Shown piece by piece: positions 12,483-23,743 of a stretch of DNA of 64,000 nucleotides. Both the position numbers and the translations under genes were made by a program. The stretch spans positions 1,116,001 through 1,180,000 of the forward strand of contig CP103020.1 of the NCBI GenBank assembly GCA_024752435.1. Direction: 5' to 3'. The stretch comes from Allantophomopsis cytisporea. Taxonomy: Eukaryota; Ascomycota; Leotiomycetes; Phacidiales; Phacidiaceae. Position 1 is the stretch's first letter; each line of letters opens with the position of its first letter. A model generated the notes under the pieces. It was not told the origin of the DNA and ran no database searches. It worked only from the letters and a program-made list of their open reading frames with translations.

Positions 12483-14380
12483 TTAGAAGTCATTCTCGTC
12501 GCTTCCAGCAATAATGACATTGTTGATCTTCAATACCATACGGCACAGCTGGGTCGCCAACATCAACTGTTGTCGCTTACCGATCAAAGGATCAATAACA
12601 AAGGCATCTCTCATGTCGTTGCTGCCAGTCTGCATGCAGTCCACTCCCAATCTACTGTTATTCTCAGTGACTTGTCTACTCTTGATAGCTGCAAGAGTGG
12701 CAATTGGGGAAAGACCAGAGTTCTCGGCTAAAGCCATAGGCACAGCGTCGAGAGCATCGGCGAAGGCACGCATGGCGTACTGCTCAAGACCAGGGGACTT
12801 GACAGCAGCATCCTCAACAGCAAGAGAGCATGCAATCTCGGCTGCACCACCACCATACACAACACGATTGTCGCGGACAAGGTTGCGAACAACACAGAGA
12901 GCGTCGTGAATGGAGCGCTTGGCTTCATCAATGATCTACATCACTTAAGTTAGTATCCAAACATTTCCCAAGTACATCGGAAATTCTTACCATCTTATTG
13001 CTACCTCTGACGAAAACAGTGACAGCTCTGGTATTTGCGCATTCCTCAATCACCAGCATCTTCTCTCTAGTTGTTCCGAAGCTCATCTCGCGGACGACAC
13101 CAGCTTTTCCAAGCTTCTCAGCAGATAAATCTTCGAATCTTGGTACAATTCTACCGTTTGTCGCAATTGCGATCAACTCAATCTCTGGACCACCGACCCA
13201 TCTGACAGCTGGAAGCTGGTTTTGGAGAAGCAGGTGGTTGGCTTCGTCATCGAACCCCCATTGGCAAATGACAAGGTTGGCTCCGGTGTCCTTAATTTGT
13301 TGGATCATCTCGGCGAACTTGTCCTTCTCATAGTTTTGCAATTTTCTGAACTCCTCAACGGTGGTGATATCAAGCTTATGCTTAGTCTTTGGCTTCGGTG
13401 GCTCAAACGCACATGTGAGAATAGCGATCTTGGCATCGGTAACCTCGGATGGCATTTGCGGATGAGAGAAGTCCTTGTCCACAATAACACCCTGTACAAG
13501 CAGCGAATCCTCCAAAGATCCTCCAACCTTTCCATCAAGCTTGATCAGTTCAAAGTCTACATCCTTACGCTCAAGGTCAGCAACTGAAAGAACAGCATCG
13601 ACAGCGATGTTGGCAAACTGATCGTGGGCCTTCGATACGATCTTGCTGCCCAAACTTGTTCTTGCTACTTTGACCAAGTTCTTCTTGTCATCCTTTGTGA
13701 ACTCGATTTTGTCGGCAATCCTGTCCAGCTCGGCCACCGCAATATCGCAAGCTTGGTCGTAACCGTCTGCTATTCTAATTGGGTGTATTCCCTTGTCGAT
13801 GAGGTCCGCCGCCTGTTCGAGGAGAGCACCAGCCAAGACTACAACACCAGTAGTACCGTCTCCTATCTCGTCGTCTTGAGATTTTGATAGTTCCACCAGC
13901 AACTTCGCCACATGGTTTGAGATCTCCATTTGTCCAAGAATCGTAGCTCCATCATTTGTGACTGTAATATCTCCGTCTGGTGAAATAAGAATCTTGTCGA
14001 GTCCGCGAGGACCAAGGGAGGTCTTGACGAGGTTTGCGACTGTTCGTGCGGCAAGGATATGCGATTTCACAGCATCATTACCATGTTGTCTCTTCTTCTT
14101 TCCCTGGCTAAGAAGGTATCAGTACTTGTGCGAAATAAAATGCTTGTCCTTGTGAAGTTCAGCATGGAATTGTATGGAAAGACCAACTCTCTGACAACGA
14201 TGAAGGGACGACCTTGCTCGTCCTTTACCACCGAAGCTGTAATTGAACATAATCAGTATACAGAGACCTTAATCAAGGTGCTTTGGACCATACCCTGCGA
14301 CATATCAATATCTAGGTGCTCAGGTTAGCTAAATTCTAATCTTCTAGGCCCTCATAAATGACAAACGTACTCATCGCCAT
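12483..14380 (-). CDS. CCT5: T-complex protein 1 epsilon subunit (CCT5), cytosolic chaperonin
   Basis: CCT5 is one of eight paralogous subunits of the TRiC/CCT ring that folds actin, tubulin and other proteins with ATP. Exons 14380-14371, 14311-14294, 14236-14188, 14107-12991 and 12935-12483 give 548 aa, a normal length. The first two exons are only 10 and 18 nt and supply MAMNIDMSQ. The third gives ASVVKDEQGRPFIVVR and the fourth begins QGKKKRQHGNDAVKSH. ATP-binding and catalytic motifs of group II chaperonins are present: LGPRGLDKI, NDGATIL, DEIGDGTTGVVVLAG and, near the end, YGGGAAEIACS with GLSPIATLAAIKSRQ. The C-terminus VIIAGSDENDF resembles other fungal Cct5 proteins. Because of the tiny exons, a simple open-frame reading begins at an internal GTG (residue VKSH). 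The true ATG is at 14380. Confidence 0.95.
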
Positions 14381-15972
14381 TTTGGCGGTTCTTAGCTAGA
14401 ATGTCTTTCTTCTCCTAGCTCCTTTGACCACTTGTCGGTCGAATTCAGGTGGTCTTGAGATGTCGAAAATAACAGAACTGTGTTGTAGGTGCGATAAACG
14501 CGTGCTCTCCTTGAACCAACTCGCGTCTAAGGCGCTGAGAGAAAGTTGCGAGACGTTGACGCTAGCCGCTGCGTGGTTGCCTGAGTGCTTCTCGGCCCGC
14601 AGCCTGAGATATCAGATTCGTCTGTTTCGTTTACCTGTTGTGCCTACCTGGGTAAGCGGTAAGGTAGGGGTAAGCAATATCTAGAACCCTGAACTCGTTT
14701 TCGTACAATTCCAAGTAAATCTATTATGTATGTATGTACTACGAATATGTGTGTCTCCCCCTGCTGCATACCCCACAACGCCCAACTCCACAAACTTCCA
14801 CGTACTACTACGAACGCCATCTGATCATAAAACACTCCTCATGCCCGGTCGGGGCTGACAGGAAACTTTACAACAATTTACTTCTCTCGCTCTTTCGCGA
14901 CATCTTATATCTATTCAGCCTGGGTTTCTATACGGCAAATACCAAAGATGCTCCCGTGATCAATGTGATAACCCGGGCGAATGGACAGTAACCCTGATAT
15001 TACGTCGTGGGTGTTACTTCGATCCACGTATCGGAAATGTACAAGGAACGGCCCCACCGCGAGGTATCGTATCTTTAACTTTACAGATACACCAGTCCAA
15101 GCACTTTTCTAGATATCACATCTGTATAGTTGCATTGGGGGGTCATGTGTAGAGGTGACCCTAGTCTGTCACAGCACCTTGGTATAGCTTCCCAAATTAC
15201 AGGAGACTTGAATCACTTTCGATGTTGGAGGGACCCTCGGCAACCGATTGCACGTTCAATTATCCCAATCTTTCCAATCTTTCCAACTATCGCTGATAGT
15301 TTCTCCGGATTTATGGACTATTGAGAGGAGGTAGGTACACATCTTGGACATAGTCTGAAGGTAAGCGCGGTGAATGAGCGTCCCGGTGTCTTGAATGTTC
15401 TGAAGTGGTGGGATGCTGTGCAGTCGTCACAGCATTACTTGGTTATTGTTTAATACACCCGCGTCATCTCCGTACCTGGATATTTAGATACTGGTTCCTG
15501 AACATTACCCTTGCATGCACTCGTGGACACAGTCTATTCTTTGGAAGTAAACCCGAAACATCATATTATGGTATCTATCATCTTCTTTCATTCTTCCAGC
15601 ACCTCGCTGGCATGGCTGCCAAAACGCAGTCAGCAGTTATAATTCGGTCAATTATACAACGAACTGGTGGTCGTCTTGATTAGGATTTGATTATATTTCC
15701 ACCATTCAAAGTTATGGACCGCCCATAATTTTCGCTGATTTCATGTGATGGTTGTCACTAAGTATTCAGTACTATATTCGGCATCCCAATCCAGTATGCT
15801 CTTCCTGAGCAAGATCTACATCTCATTGAAGATACTGCGGTAGCTGAAATACCTACAAAAGCTTCGTTTTACGCTCATCCTTTCATGAAGTGTTGACCAA
15901 CCCGTTCAGAATACCTTTCGGCCTCGTTTGTGTCCTCTGAATATCCCTCCCTATTCTTGGTCTCTTTCCAAA
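14381..15972. other. Intergenic spacer with divergent promoters
   Basis: Lies between divergent CCT5 and the rhamnogalacturonase gene. It holds GCCTACCTGGGTAAG-type elements near 14642 but no convincing coding frame. Confidence 0.5.
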
Positions 15973-17820
15973 ATGAAGTCATTTATCATCTTTGCCCTCC
16001 TTGGTTCACTGTTGCCCTTTACGACAGCACAACTCGCAGGCACTGTGGGGCCTTTGACAAGTCGAGCAACCAAGCGTGCTACAAAAACATGCAATGTTGA
16101 GGATTATGGTGGAGTTGCAGATGGCACAACGGACCTGGGTCCTCCTCTAACCTCTGCTTTTGCTGATTGCAAGACTGGCGGTACCGGTCAGTTCCTTATG
16201 CATCCAACTTTATGTGCAAGCCTAACAGTTCAGTATATATTCCTTCTGGGGACTGGGCTTTGTCGACTTTTGTTTCACTTGAAGATGGTGAAGCATGGGC
16301 ACTTCAACTTGATGGCATTATCTATCGCACAGGGTATAGAATATCTGTAAATATATCGTTTGAGATTTAACTAATAATTAACTAGGAGCACAGCTTCAGG
16401 AAATATGATCCTGAGTGCGTCTTAAATCTTTTTTTCCCCAAATCATAATGATATAATCGCCTAACCTTCAACAGTCAGCTCATCAACAGATTTTGAGCTA
16501 TACAGCAGTACCTCCAAAGGTGCCATTCAAGGCTACGGCTATGAGTTTCATACAGGTCAGTCTAATAGCCCGTATTTTAACTTGAAATAACTAAATATAT
16601 GTATCAGATGGCACCTATGGGTAAGAAGAGCTCATTGATCGTTTTCACTGTGCTAACTCTGCGTTCAAGACCGCGTATACTACGCCTTGTGGATGTCACC
16701 GACTTTTCTGTACATGATATCGCTCTTGTTGATGGTAAGGACTAAGATGATCAGATAAATTATGTCTTACTAATTGCAGCTAGCTGGCGCTTTCCACTTG
16801 ACCTTGGACACCTGTTCTAATGGAGAGGTCTACAACGTGATTGTGCGAGGTGGTAATGAAGGTGGTCTTGATGGTATTGATGTCTGGGGATTCAACATGT
16901 AAGTACTTCGAAGTTTAGCCCGTGGTTTGAGCTCTCTGGAGTCAATAGTTTATGATTCGGTCGTATCATTTTCGACACATGGCTAATACCTGAACAGATG
17001 GGTTCATGATGTTGAGGTGACGAACAAAGATGAATGTGTTACTGTTAAGGTGAATATGCATGTTAAAAAATCTAAAGACTCCGGCAAGCTAAACCATACA
17101 GAATCCATCCAATCACTTTCTTATAGAAAATATCTACTGCAACTGGTCAGGAGGTAGTGCCATTGGATCTCTCGGAGCTGACACAGGTGAGTTTGCGTTC
17201 ATAAATATTGATGGGCTTGATAAGGGCTGATAAACCAACCAGACATTCATCACATAACCTACAGCAACGTTTATACCGTAAATTCAAACCAAATGTTGAT
17301 GATTAAGTCAAATGGCGGCTCTGGAAACGTGTCCACATCTACATTCCAGAATTTCATTGGTCATTCTAATGCCTACTCCCTGGACATCGATGGTTATTGG
17401 ACGCAGGCCGCGGTTGCTGATGGTGACGGTGTACTCTTCTTTGACCTGACGTTCGATAATTGGAAAGGCGATTGTGCAGCTGGTGCAACTCGAGCTCCGA
17501 TCCGAATCATGTGCCCAGACGGGAATCCTTGCGCTGGTCTTGACATTGAAGACTTCGCGATATGGACAGATACAGGATCGTACGAGTATTATACCTGCCG
17601 AAGCGCATGGGGTAGTGGCGGATGTTTGGCCCATGGATCGACTCACACAAGCTATGCCGTGACGACAAGCACTGTCACTGCAGCACCAAGTGGTTACAGC
17701 GCTGCTTATATGCCTTCAGACTTGTCGACCGGGTTCGCTCTTACAGCAAGCATTCCCATTCCAGCTATACCGACAACTTTCTACCCTGGCGCAACGCCTA
17801 TCAGTGCTCTTTTGGGTTGA
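15973..17820 (+). CDS. rhgA: Secreted rhamnogalacturonan hydrolase (GH28, rhamnogalacturonase A type)
   Basis: Endo-acting GH28 enzymes of this type cleave the GalA-Rha backbone of rhamnogalacturonan I in pectin by inversion. Ten exons (15973-16186, 16234-16333, 16386-16414, 16475-16555, 16608-16620, 16670-16734, 16784-16898, 16998-17049, 17102-17186, 17243-17820) join in phase to 443 aa. The signal peptide is MKSFIIFALLGSLLPFTTAQ. Beta-helix hallmarks follow: CNVEDYGGVADG, VYIPSGDWALS, GAIQGYGYEFH and RGGNEGGLDGIDVWG, then NKDECVTVK, the family's catalytic acid region. The C-terminus (SIPIPAIPTTFYPG) matches the RhgA subgroup. Cys residues that would form disulfides are kept. Exon 5 is only 13 nt. 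The promoter probably lies in the 1.6-kb gap upstream. It is a likely virulence or saprotrophy factor for a plant-associated fungus (inference). Confidence 0.93.
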
Positions 17821-17998
17821 AGGGATATCAATTGCTGGACTTGCATTTCTTATGTCACTCTGCCTATCATTTCAAATAATCTTCGTCTTAGTCACCTTTT
17901 ACAACGCTGTCCTTTACTGCTTAGCCTTTTTAAATTGTAAATTGTGAATTTACCAAAACTTTTTTGACATTCAACTTCTTAAAATGGTCTTGCTCACC

Positions 17999-18762
17999 TT
18001 ATGGCTTGTTCTTTAACTTCTCTTCAACGAGTCTTGATACTAACTTCTCAAGGATAGCAGTCTCACCCCCCTCTCCACCCCCAAGTCCCTGAAAGTAGCC
18101 TTGGACACTCTTCTCCACATATTTCCCAACCATGTCAACCTCTACGTTCACTTCTTCACCGACCTTCTTGGCCCCCATCACAACCTTCTCTTGGGTATAA
18201 GCTATCAGCATCACCTCCCACCATCCCTCGGTATCATTCACTTGCGTGACCGTTAAGCTAGCCCCATCAAGGGTGACATATCCTTTCTCAACAACATATC
18301 GCAATACAGACTTGTCGCGAGGCTGTAATCTGAATGTGATAGCGTTACCATCCGGAGTTGTTTTGAGAATAGTAGCAACAGTGTCAACATGGCCTTGTAC
18401 GAAGTGGCCTCCCATTCTGGTAGCCGCACTAACTGCCCGTTCAAGGTTGACGTATGAGTTCTGTTTTAGGGATCCGAGATTCGTTCTTCGGAGTGTTTCA
18501 GGAGCCACGCCAACCTTGAAGCTGTCGGCATCGAAGGTGGTTACAGTCAAACAGGTACCGTTGATAGAGATGCTATCACCAAGATTGCAGTCGCCCAGAA
18601 TCTCTTTCGCGCCAGAAATAGTTAGGGAAGTGCCGCCGCCACCGCTAGAGGTGTCATCCTGCTTTACAAGCTCGGTGACCGCTAGACAATGTTAGTTTTC
18701 GAGTGTAAAGTGTCATCCAAAGGTCCCTTACTTCCAATTATCTCAACAATTCCTGTAAACAT
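17999..18762 (-). CDS. RIB5: Riboflavin synthase alpha chain
   Basis: Catalyses dismutation of two 6,7-dimethyl-8-ribityllumazine molecules to riboflavin and 5-amino-6-ribitylaminouracil, the last step of riboflavin synthesis. Exons 18762-18732 and 18681-17999 give 237 aa, the usual length. The first exon encodes MFTGIVEIIG, the invariant N-terminus that lies at the trimer active site. Two lumazine-binding barrels follow. The first contains the SISINGTCLTVTTFD motif and the second GGHFVQGHVDTVA and LDGASLTVTQV. The tail ends LVEEKLKNKP. A TATATATA element near 18818 lies about 55 bp upstream of the ATG. It is convergent with rhgA, with only 178 bp between stop codons. Confidence 0.95.
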
Positions 18763-19513
18763 TTTGTGTTGGTTCTGAGATTATTTGGAGATCAATCATT
18801 ACACAAGTTGCTCGTGCTTATATATATGAGACGGAATTATCCCGCCAGGTATGGAATTATGTCCATGCCGACCTTGGGCATCAAACTAGTCTACTCTAGG
18901 TAGAATAACTCCAACATCGTATGTTCACATAAAATGTACAGCGATATCTAACGGTCCCATGATATATTGTGAACTCGCATGATGAATAAGCGCAGTATTA
19001 CTGACAGTAATTAGGTCAAATTTTATGACGACTTGCTACATGTTTGTGTTACTACTGTAGCTCAACGTGTGTTCCACTCCGAATCTACATCTCGCGGAAG
19101 GAGACCCTCCGTAGTTGCGGAGATAACTTGCACCACAAGACTATGGATCCTATTGATTCGAGAGGTCTTACTGGGCAAGTTCATTGATCTATCTATTGAA
19201 TTACCTTGAACGCCTTTTAAGCTACTGAGTTTAAGGATAAATCCAAAGTAAGTGTTTTTTCCGGGGTTACCCCACTGTCGGCTCACGAGCCGTTGATTTC
19301 ATTGAAATCTCAGATCTCTGCCGTCACCTATTGCGTGTGTGAAATTTAATACTTCTATGGTTGCTACGCTACTACTTAGTAACGTTAATTGTGCTTGTCT
19401 CTGTAAAGATTAAAAGACATCTAGGTCCCTGCTTCGTCACCCTTTTATTCTTGCCTCTCTCTTGATTCTTGATATGAAGCAATTGCTCCAAAGATCTACG
19501 AGAGGTTTCCAAA
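18763..19513. other. Divergent promoter region of RIB5 and the GH5 gene
   Basis: A 751-bp AT-rich gap. Apart from the TATA-like element near 18818 I see no gene or repeat. Confidence 0.5.
18814..18826 (-). promoter_or_regulatory. TATA-like element upstream of riboflavin synthase
   Basis: A TATATATA core lies about 55 bp before the RIB5 start codon. Position and sequence suit a core promoter, but the spacing to the transcription start is unknown. Confidence 0.35.
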
Positions 19514-20997
19514 ATGACAATTTGTGTCCTTTTCTTGGCAGCTATTGTTTCGGCTGGGGTGTTGCCAGCTTTAAGTGTATCAGATGTTCAACCTCTGAAG
19601 CCTGCCATAAGCTCTATCTTCCCACAAAGAACACCACTCACATCTCAAATCCTCGATACATTCCTTCAACCAAATGAAGTCGACATCGCAAGAAACTCTT
19701 ATATCATCAGAGAGAATACATCGCTGCGGTTAAACGGCGACCATTGGACAGCAGGTGGCGCCAACGTTTATTGGTTAGGTCTCGATGAAAATGTTATACC
19801 TCGAGCGGGCGAACCATTCTACATCCCTTTTAATGCCAGTTATCCTAGCAAAGGACGCATCACAGAAGTCATGAACACGCTTATGGTGATGGGAGCACAC
19901 CTCGTCCGAAGCCAAACACTTGGTGTTAGCGTTGGGAATCCTCTGAGCGTCATGCCCGAGCTTGGAGTCTACAACGAAGCTGCTTTTGACACGATCGATT
20001 GGTCTGTATACCAGGCAAGGCAGCATGGCTTGAGAATCATAGCACCACTAGTCGATAATTATGTAGGGTATCCAGCACGATATTGCTGTGAAGACTGGGA
20101 GCTGACTCGCCCAGGATTATTACCATGGCGGTAAATTTGATTTTCTCAGATTTCGTGGATTAAATATTAGCAGCACCACTTCGCCCGTTGACCCCGAAGT
20201 TATGCAGTTTTACACAAACACAACTATAGTTCACGACTTTAAGGATTATATTCAGAACCTTCTCACTCACTTGAATCCCTACACTGGCCTCACTTATGCC
20301 GAAGACCCAACAATATTGGGCTACGAAACAGGGAACGAACTCGGCGGTCCAATCTTTGGGGATAAATGGGTCCCAGTGGAGTGGACCACGGAAATTGCAC
20401 AGTATGTGAAGGAGTTGGGCCCAAATAAACTGGTTGTTGATGGGACCTATGGAATCAACACTACGCATCTTTCCATTGAAGAAATTGACATTTTTTCGGA
20501 TCATTACTACCCACTAAACAATACCAAACTCCAGGATGATATTACCTTGGTAGAATCAGCGAACAGAGTTTATCTGGTTGGCGAATACGATTGGACGGGG
20601 CTAAATGGTGGTGACTCTATTGAAAGCTTTTATAGCAACATTGAAAGTCGACAGATTGCATCGAGTCCAGTTGTAGCAGGAGATCTATTCTGGTCTTTAT
20701 TCATGCACAACGCCCCAGACTGCAATGTATGTGTTTCCCATCTCGCTGTCTCTTTGAGGCGTGCTTTGTACCTATCTCACCTCAACTAACACCTGTCAGA
20801 CATTTGTCAATCATTCCGATGGGTTTGCTTTGCAATACGGTAATCCGTCCAATACTGCCTATAATAACTCTAGAATCTCGTTGATGCGGGAGCATTTCTT
20901 CGCCATGCAGAATATCACAGTTGACGAATACCTCCCTGCTGTGGCTTGCCCTCATAATTATATACCAGGCTATGATGCCGATTACACATACATTTGA
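19514..20997 (+). CDS. Secreted glycoside hydrolase family 5 protein, probable endo-beta-mannanase
   Basis: Exons 19514-20062, 20115-20726 and 20800-20997 give 452 aa. The N-terminus (MTICVLFLAAIVSAGVLPA) is a good signal peptide, and several N-x-S/T sites suit a secreted glycoprotein. GH5 landmarks are visible: GANVYWLGLDENV near the first strand, an Arg in HLVRSQTLG, GLRIIAPLVDNYDYYHGG spanning intron 1, the acid/base motif GYETGNELGG with Glu258, DHYYPL, and the nucleophile motif YLVGEYDW with Glu340. This layout matches the mannanase-type branch of GH5, which cuts beta-1,4-mannan. Exact subfamily and substrate are inferred. An earlier ATG in another frame (19462) is ignored because it gives no signal peptide. 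The gene lies near rhgA, another plant cell-wall enzyme. Confidence 0.88.
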
Positions 20998-21303
20998 TGT
21001 TCATCCCCATCAACTTGTGATGTTTGGAGCGCATCTCATATTAGCACTTTTGGGCTCTGATATATGATCGAAGTCCACCATTTGCAGTTCAACACAGCTT
21101 ATCCTGGAAGCGAAACTCTGACCAGACAGCCTAGATATCTAAATACTATCATTTTCAACTACTTATAAACCTGCTCAGTTCGCAGCCAAAACTTTATCAC
21201 TGTTAATACCACTCCAAAACTCCTATTAATGCCTACAACGGAAATTCTACCAGGGGTATCATAACAACAAACCATTCTCCGATATATCTCAACCATGAAC
21301 TCG
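20998..21303. other. 3'-3' intergenic spacer
   Basis: Convergent gap between the GH5 gene and MUS81. Nothing notable is seen. Confidence 0.5.
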
Positions 21304-23127
21304 TCACATATCGCTCAAACCGCCCCAGACCTCCGCAATCTTTGTGCTTTGTGCTTTAGCAATCTTCTTCCTCCCTACTAGATCTCCCATCTTACTCATG
21401 ACCAAGTCAGTTTTCCTTTTGATACCTTCTGGGCTATCGCCACACGCCTCAAAAGCTTCGACAAACTCAACCGGTGTCTTCCAACGCTTCTGAATCTCCA
21501 GTGCCTTCTCGCCGGTCACCCCTCTTGTGCACATGAGCATCTTCAAGAAAACGTCTCTTAACGTGAGTGATTCTGACTTTGAAGCCAATGAAGCCAGAGC
21601 AGGATAGCTGATATTGTGATTACGACTCGGGTCTTTCAGTCTGAGATGTGAGAGCAGAGGCAAGTAGTTTTGGTTGGTGAGGACTCCTGTCGGAATAACA
21701 AAAAGAGGTTTATTCTCGTATTGACTTTTTAAAAGTAAAGTCATTTTTATCAAATAACGGATTGTTTCGTCCATCTTGTGAGTCTTCTTTACGAAGTACC
21801 CATTGACAACCTGAGCACTTGCAATGGCACTTTCGACTGCTTCCTCGTACCTCTGGAAGTGGCCAGCGTCCATGTGAATTTCCTCAATTATATAAATGAC
21901 ATTCTTGACGCCAGATTTCCGTAAACGAAACTTCTGCTCGTGAAATCGTCCGTCTTTGATACTCCCAACGAGGTCATCCAGGCGCTTGCGTTCTACTATC
22001 CAGTCAAGGACAACTTCATCGCCTTCTGCGCCATGTTGAGAGAGGTAATAGGGATCATTCAACTTGGCAACCCATAAGGCATCGCCGACCTCAAGTGCAC
22101 GCATGATTGGCTTCACTCCCTTCTTAGTGAGCTCATCCTGCATGTAATCTCTATCCGTCTTGGCGCGTACTTCTCTGATGTCGAGTACCAGGTGAACTGC
22201 AAATGATCCGGGACTTATCGTGATGGGTGAAAACGTCGGCATGTTTGCCTCTTCGCTAGACTTGCCGTTAGGCACAATGTCTGCTGCCCACGGCAAGGCC
22301 CGCAGTTGATTGTTTCCGGCTGATACTGCAAGTTCAGGACTGGACTCAACATCGATAAACTCTTCGTAGTCGGTTCTGTTAATCCCAAGAGAAACTTGTC
22401 GACCGAACGTGAATTGCGCCCTTGAGAAACTCCCAGGTTCTTGAATTAACGGAGGTTCCATAAATCCCTCCATAGTCTGCTGATCAGGATCCACGATTGC
22501 TTGCTTGATACGTATTGCTACCTCCCAACCTTCCTCAGTGAGACCATATTTCCGCAGAGGTCGGCCCTTTTCCCACACCAAATCCTTGTTAAGCAAGGTT
22601 TTGATTGAGTTCCATGCCGTATAGAATTTTGTAGGATCTGAAGGAACACTGAAGCTCGAGTCACAGTGCGGCTGTGCTAGCTCTATCGTCTGTGGTTTCG
22701 ATAGACCTGTTCTTGATCCCTCGTCCAATGTTGCTAAGGCGAGAATGATAGCATACGGTCCAGACCTGAGAGCCGGCACATATGGTCTTGTCTTTCTGGC
22801 CCTCTTTGGGGGGGCATCATCGGCATCCTGGTCTGCGGGGCCAGCGTTTGGTACTATTACAGCCTTCCTCTTGCTTGGACGTTTTGGCATTGGAAGGCCA
22901 TTCTGCTGGCAGAACTCTTCCAGCTTTACCGTCAATCGTTGACAGAGAGTGGGACCAAGACCATGAAGCTGCATAGCCTCCGATGGATGACTGAATTGAA
23001 CAGGACATGCTTTTATGGAATCATAAGCTTTCTTATAAGCATTGACGCCTTTGGTGTTTCGTTCTCGTGCTTGTTGTAACCATTCACCTACCCATTGCAG
23101 TAACAGCGGGTTGGCACACTCAGCCAT
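21304..23127 (-). CDS. MUS81: Crossover junction endonuclease Mus81
   Basis: Mus81 pairs with Eme1/Mms4 to cut branched DNA at stalled forks and recombination intermediates in the nucleus. A single exon of 607 aa starts at MAECANPLLLQWVGEWL. The frame is open further upstream but with low-quality sequence, and this ATG directly precedes the conserved helix. An N-terminal helix-hairpin-helix region (AMQLHGLGPTLCQRL) is followed by a basic linker and a winged-helix stretch (LTEEGWEVAIRIKQA). The XPF-type nuclease domain then carries the metal-binding motif VERKRLDDL near residue 375, followed by GRFHEQKFRLRKSG. A C-terminal HhH-like part (GVTGEKALEIQKRW) ends at GGLSDM. The family normally has few introns. 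It diverges from the AGM1 gene across a 616-bp gap. Confidence 0.95.
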   Translation of the reverse strand: MAECANPLLLQWVGEWLQQARERNTKGVNAYKKAYDSIKACPVQFSHPSEAMQLHGLGPTLCQRLTVKLEEFCQQNGLPMPKRPSKRKAVIVPNAGPADQDADDAPPKRARKTRPYVPALRSGPYAIILALATLDEGSRTGLSKPQTIELAQPHCDSSFSVPSDPTKFYTAWNSIKTLLNKDLVWEKGRPLRKYGLTEEGWEVAIRIKQAIVDPDQQTMEGFMEPPLIQEPGSFSRAQFTFGRQVSLGINRTDYEEFIDVESSPELAVSAGNNQLRALPWAADIVPNGKSSEEANMPTFSPITISPGSFAVHLVLDIREVRAKTDRDYMQDELTKKGVKPIMRALEVGDALWVAKLNDPYYLSQHGAEGDEVVLDWIVERKRLDDLVGSIKDGRFHEQKFRLRKSGVKNVIYIIEEIHMDAGHFQRYEEAVESAIASAQVVNGYFVKKTHKMDETIRYLIKMTLLLKSQYENKPLFVIPTGVLTNQNYLPLLSHLRLKDPSRNHNISYPALASLASKSESLTLRDVFLKMLMCTRGVTGEKALEIQKRWKTPVEFVEAFEACGDSPEGIKRKTDLVMSKMGDLVGRKKIAKAQSTKIAEVWGGLSDM

Positions 23128-23743
23128 GATACAAAATGCAAGGAAAAGTGGCAAATTCAGAATAATATGATGATGACGAGGGAATTTGCAAAGAACTGTG
23201 ATGACAATAGTGAATGAAGCAGAGCAAATGTCAGTAAGCGTTTTGGAAGAAAGACTATAGCAAGAGTCGAGATGTTTTGTTTCCTTTTGTTCTGATCTGT
23301 TGATATACTCCATCAAGCTTAGCAAGCGAAGTGGTGTAAGTGATGGCGGTTAGATGGAACGAAGTGGATGATGGAAGTGAATGAAAGCAATGACTCGAGA
23401 AGACGAGAAGTCGTGTTTCGATAACGCGAGGTATTCACGATGTCACGTGCTATCTGCAGTTCCAGTGAAGTTGACAGTGGTAGGTACTTATGTAGCGAAG
23501 GTCAGAACGGTGCTCTAATTATGGATACCTTAAAGCCCGACCGCCATTCCCTTTCCTTGGTGCATGAGGCCGCATGCGGATCCATGCGTGCCTCACAAGG
23601 CGGCCAAATAGCCTCATATAAGGTAATTGACAGTCAATGACCCCGCCCTGAGATCCCACAGCTCCTTCCAACCTCTTTCTCATCTCCTCCTTCTCACAAC
23701 CCCCTCGATATCTCCCTCACAGCTCATCGTCAATTACCTCATA
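23128..23743. other. Divergent promoter region of MUS81 and AGM1
   Basis: A 616-bp gap serving two divergent housekeeping genes. It includes a CACGTG-like site near 23444 and a CT-rich run just before the AGM1 start at 23744. The AGM1 frame is open upstream but has no other ATG. Confidence 0.5.
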
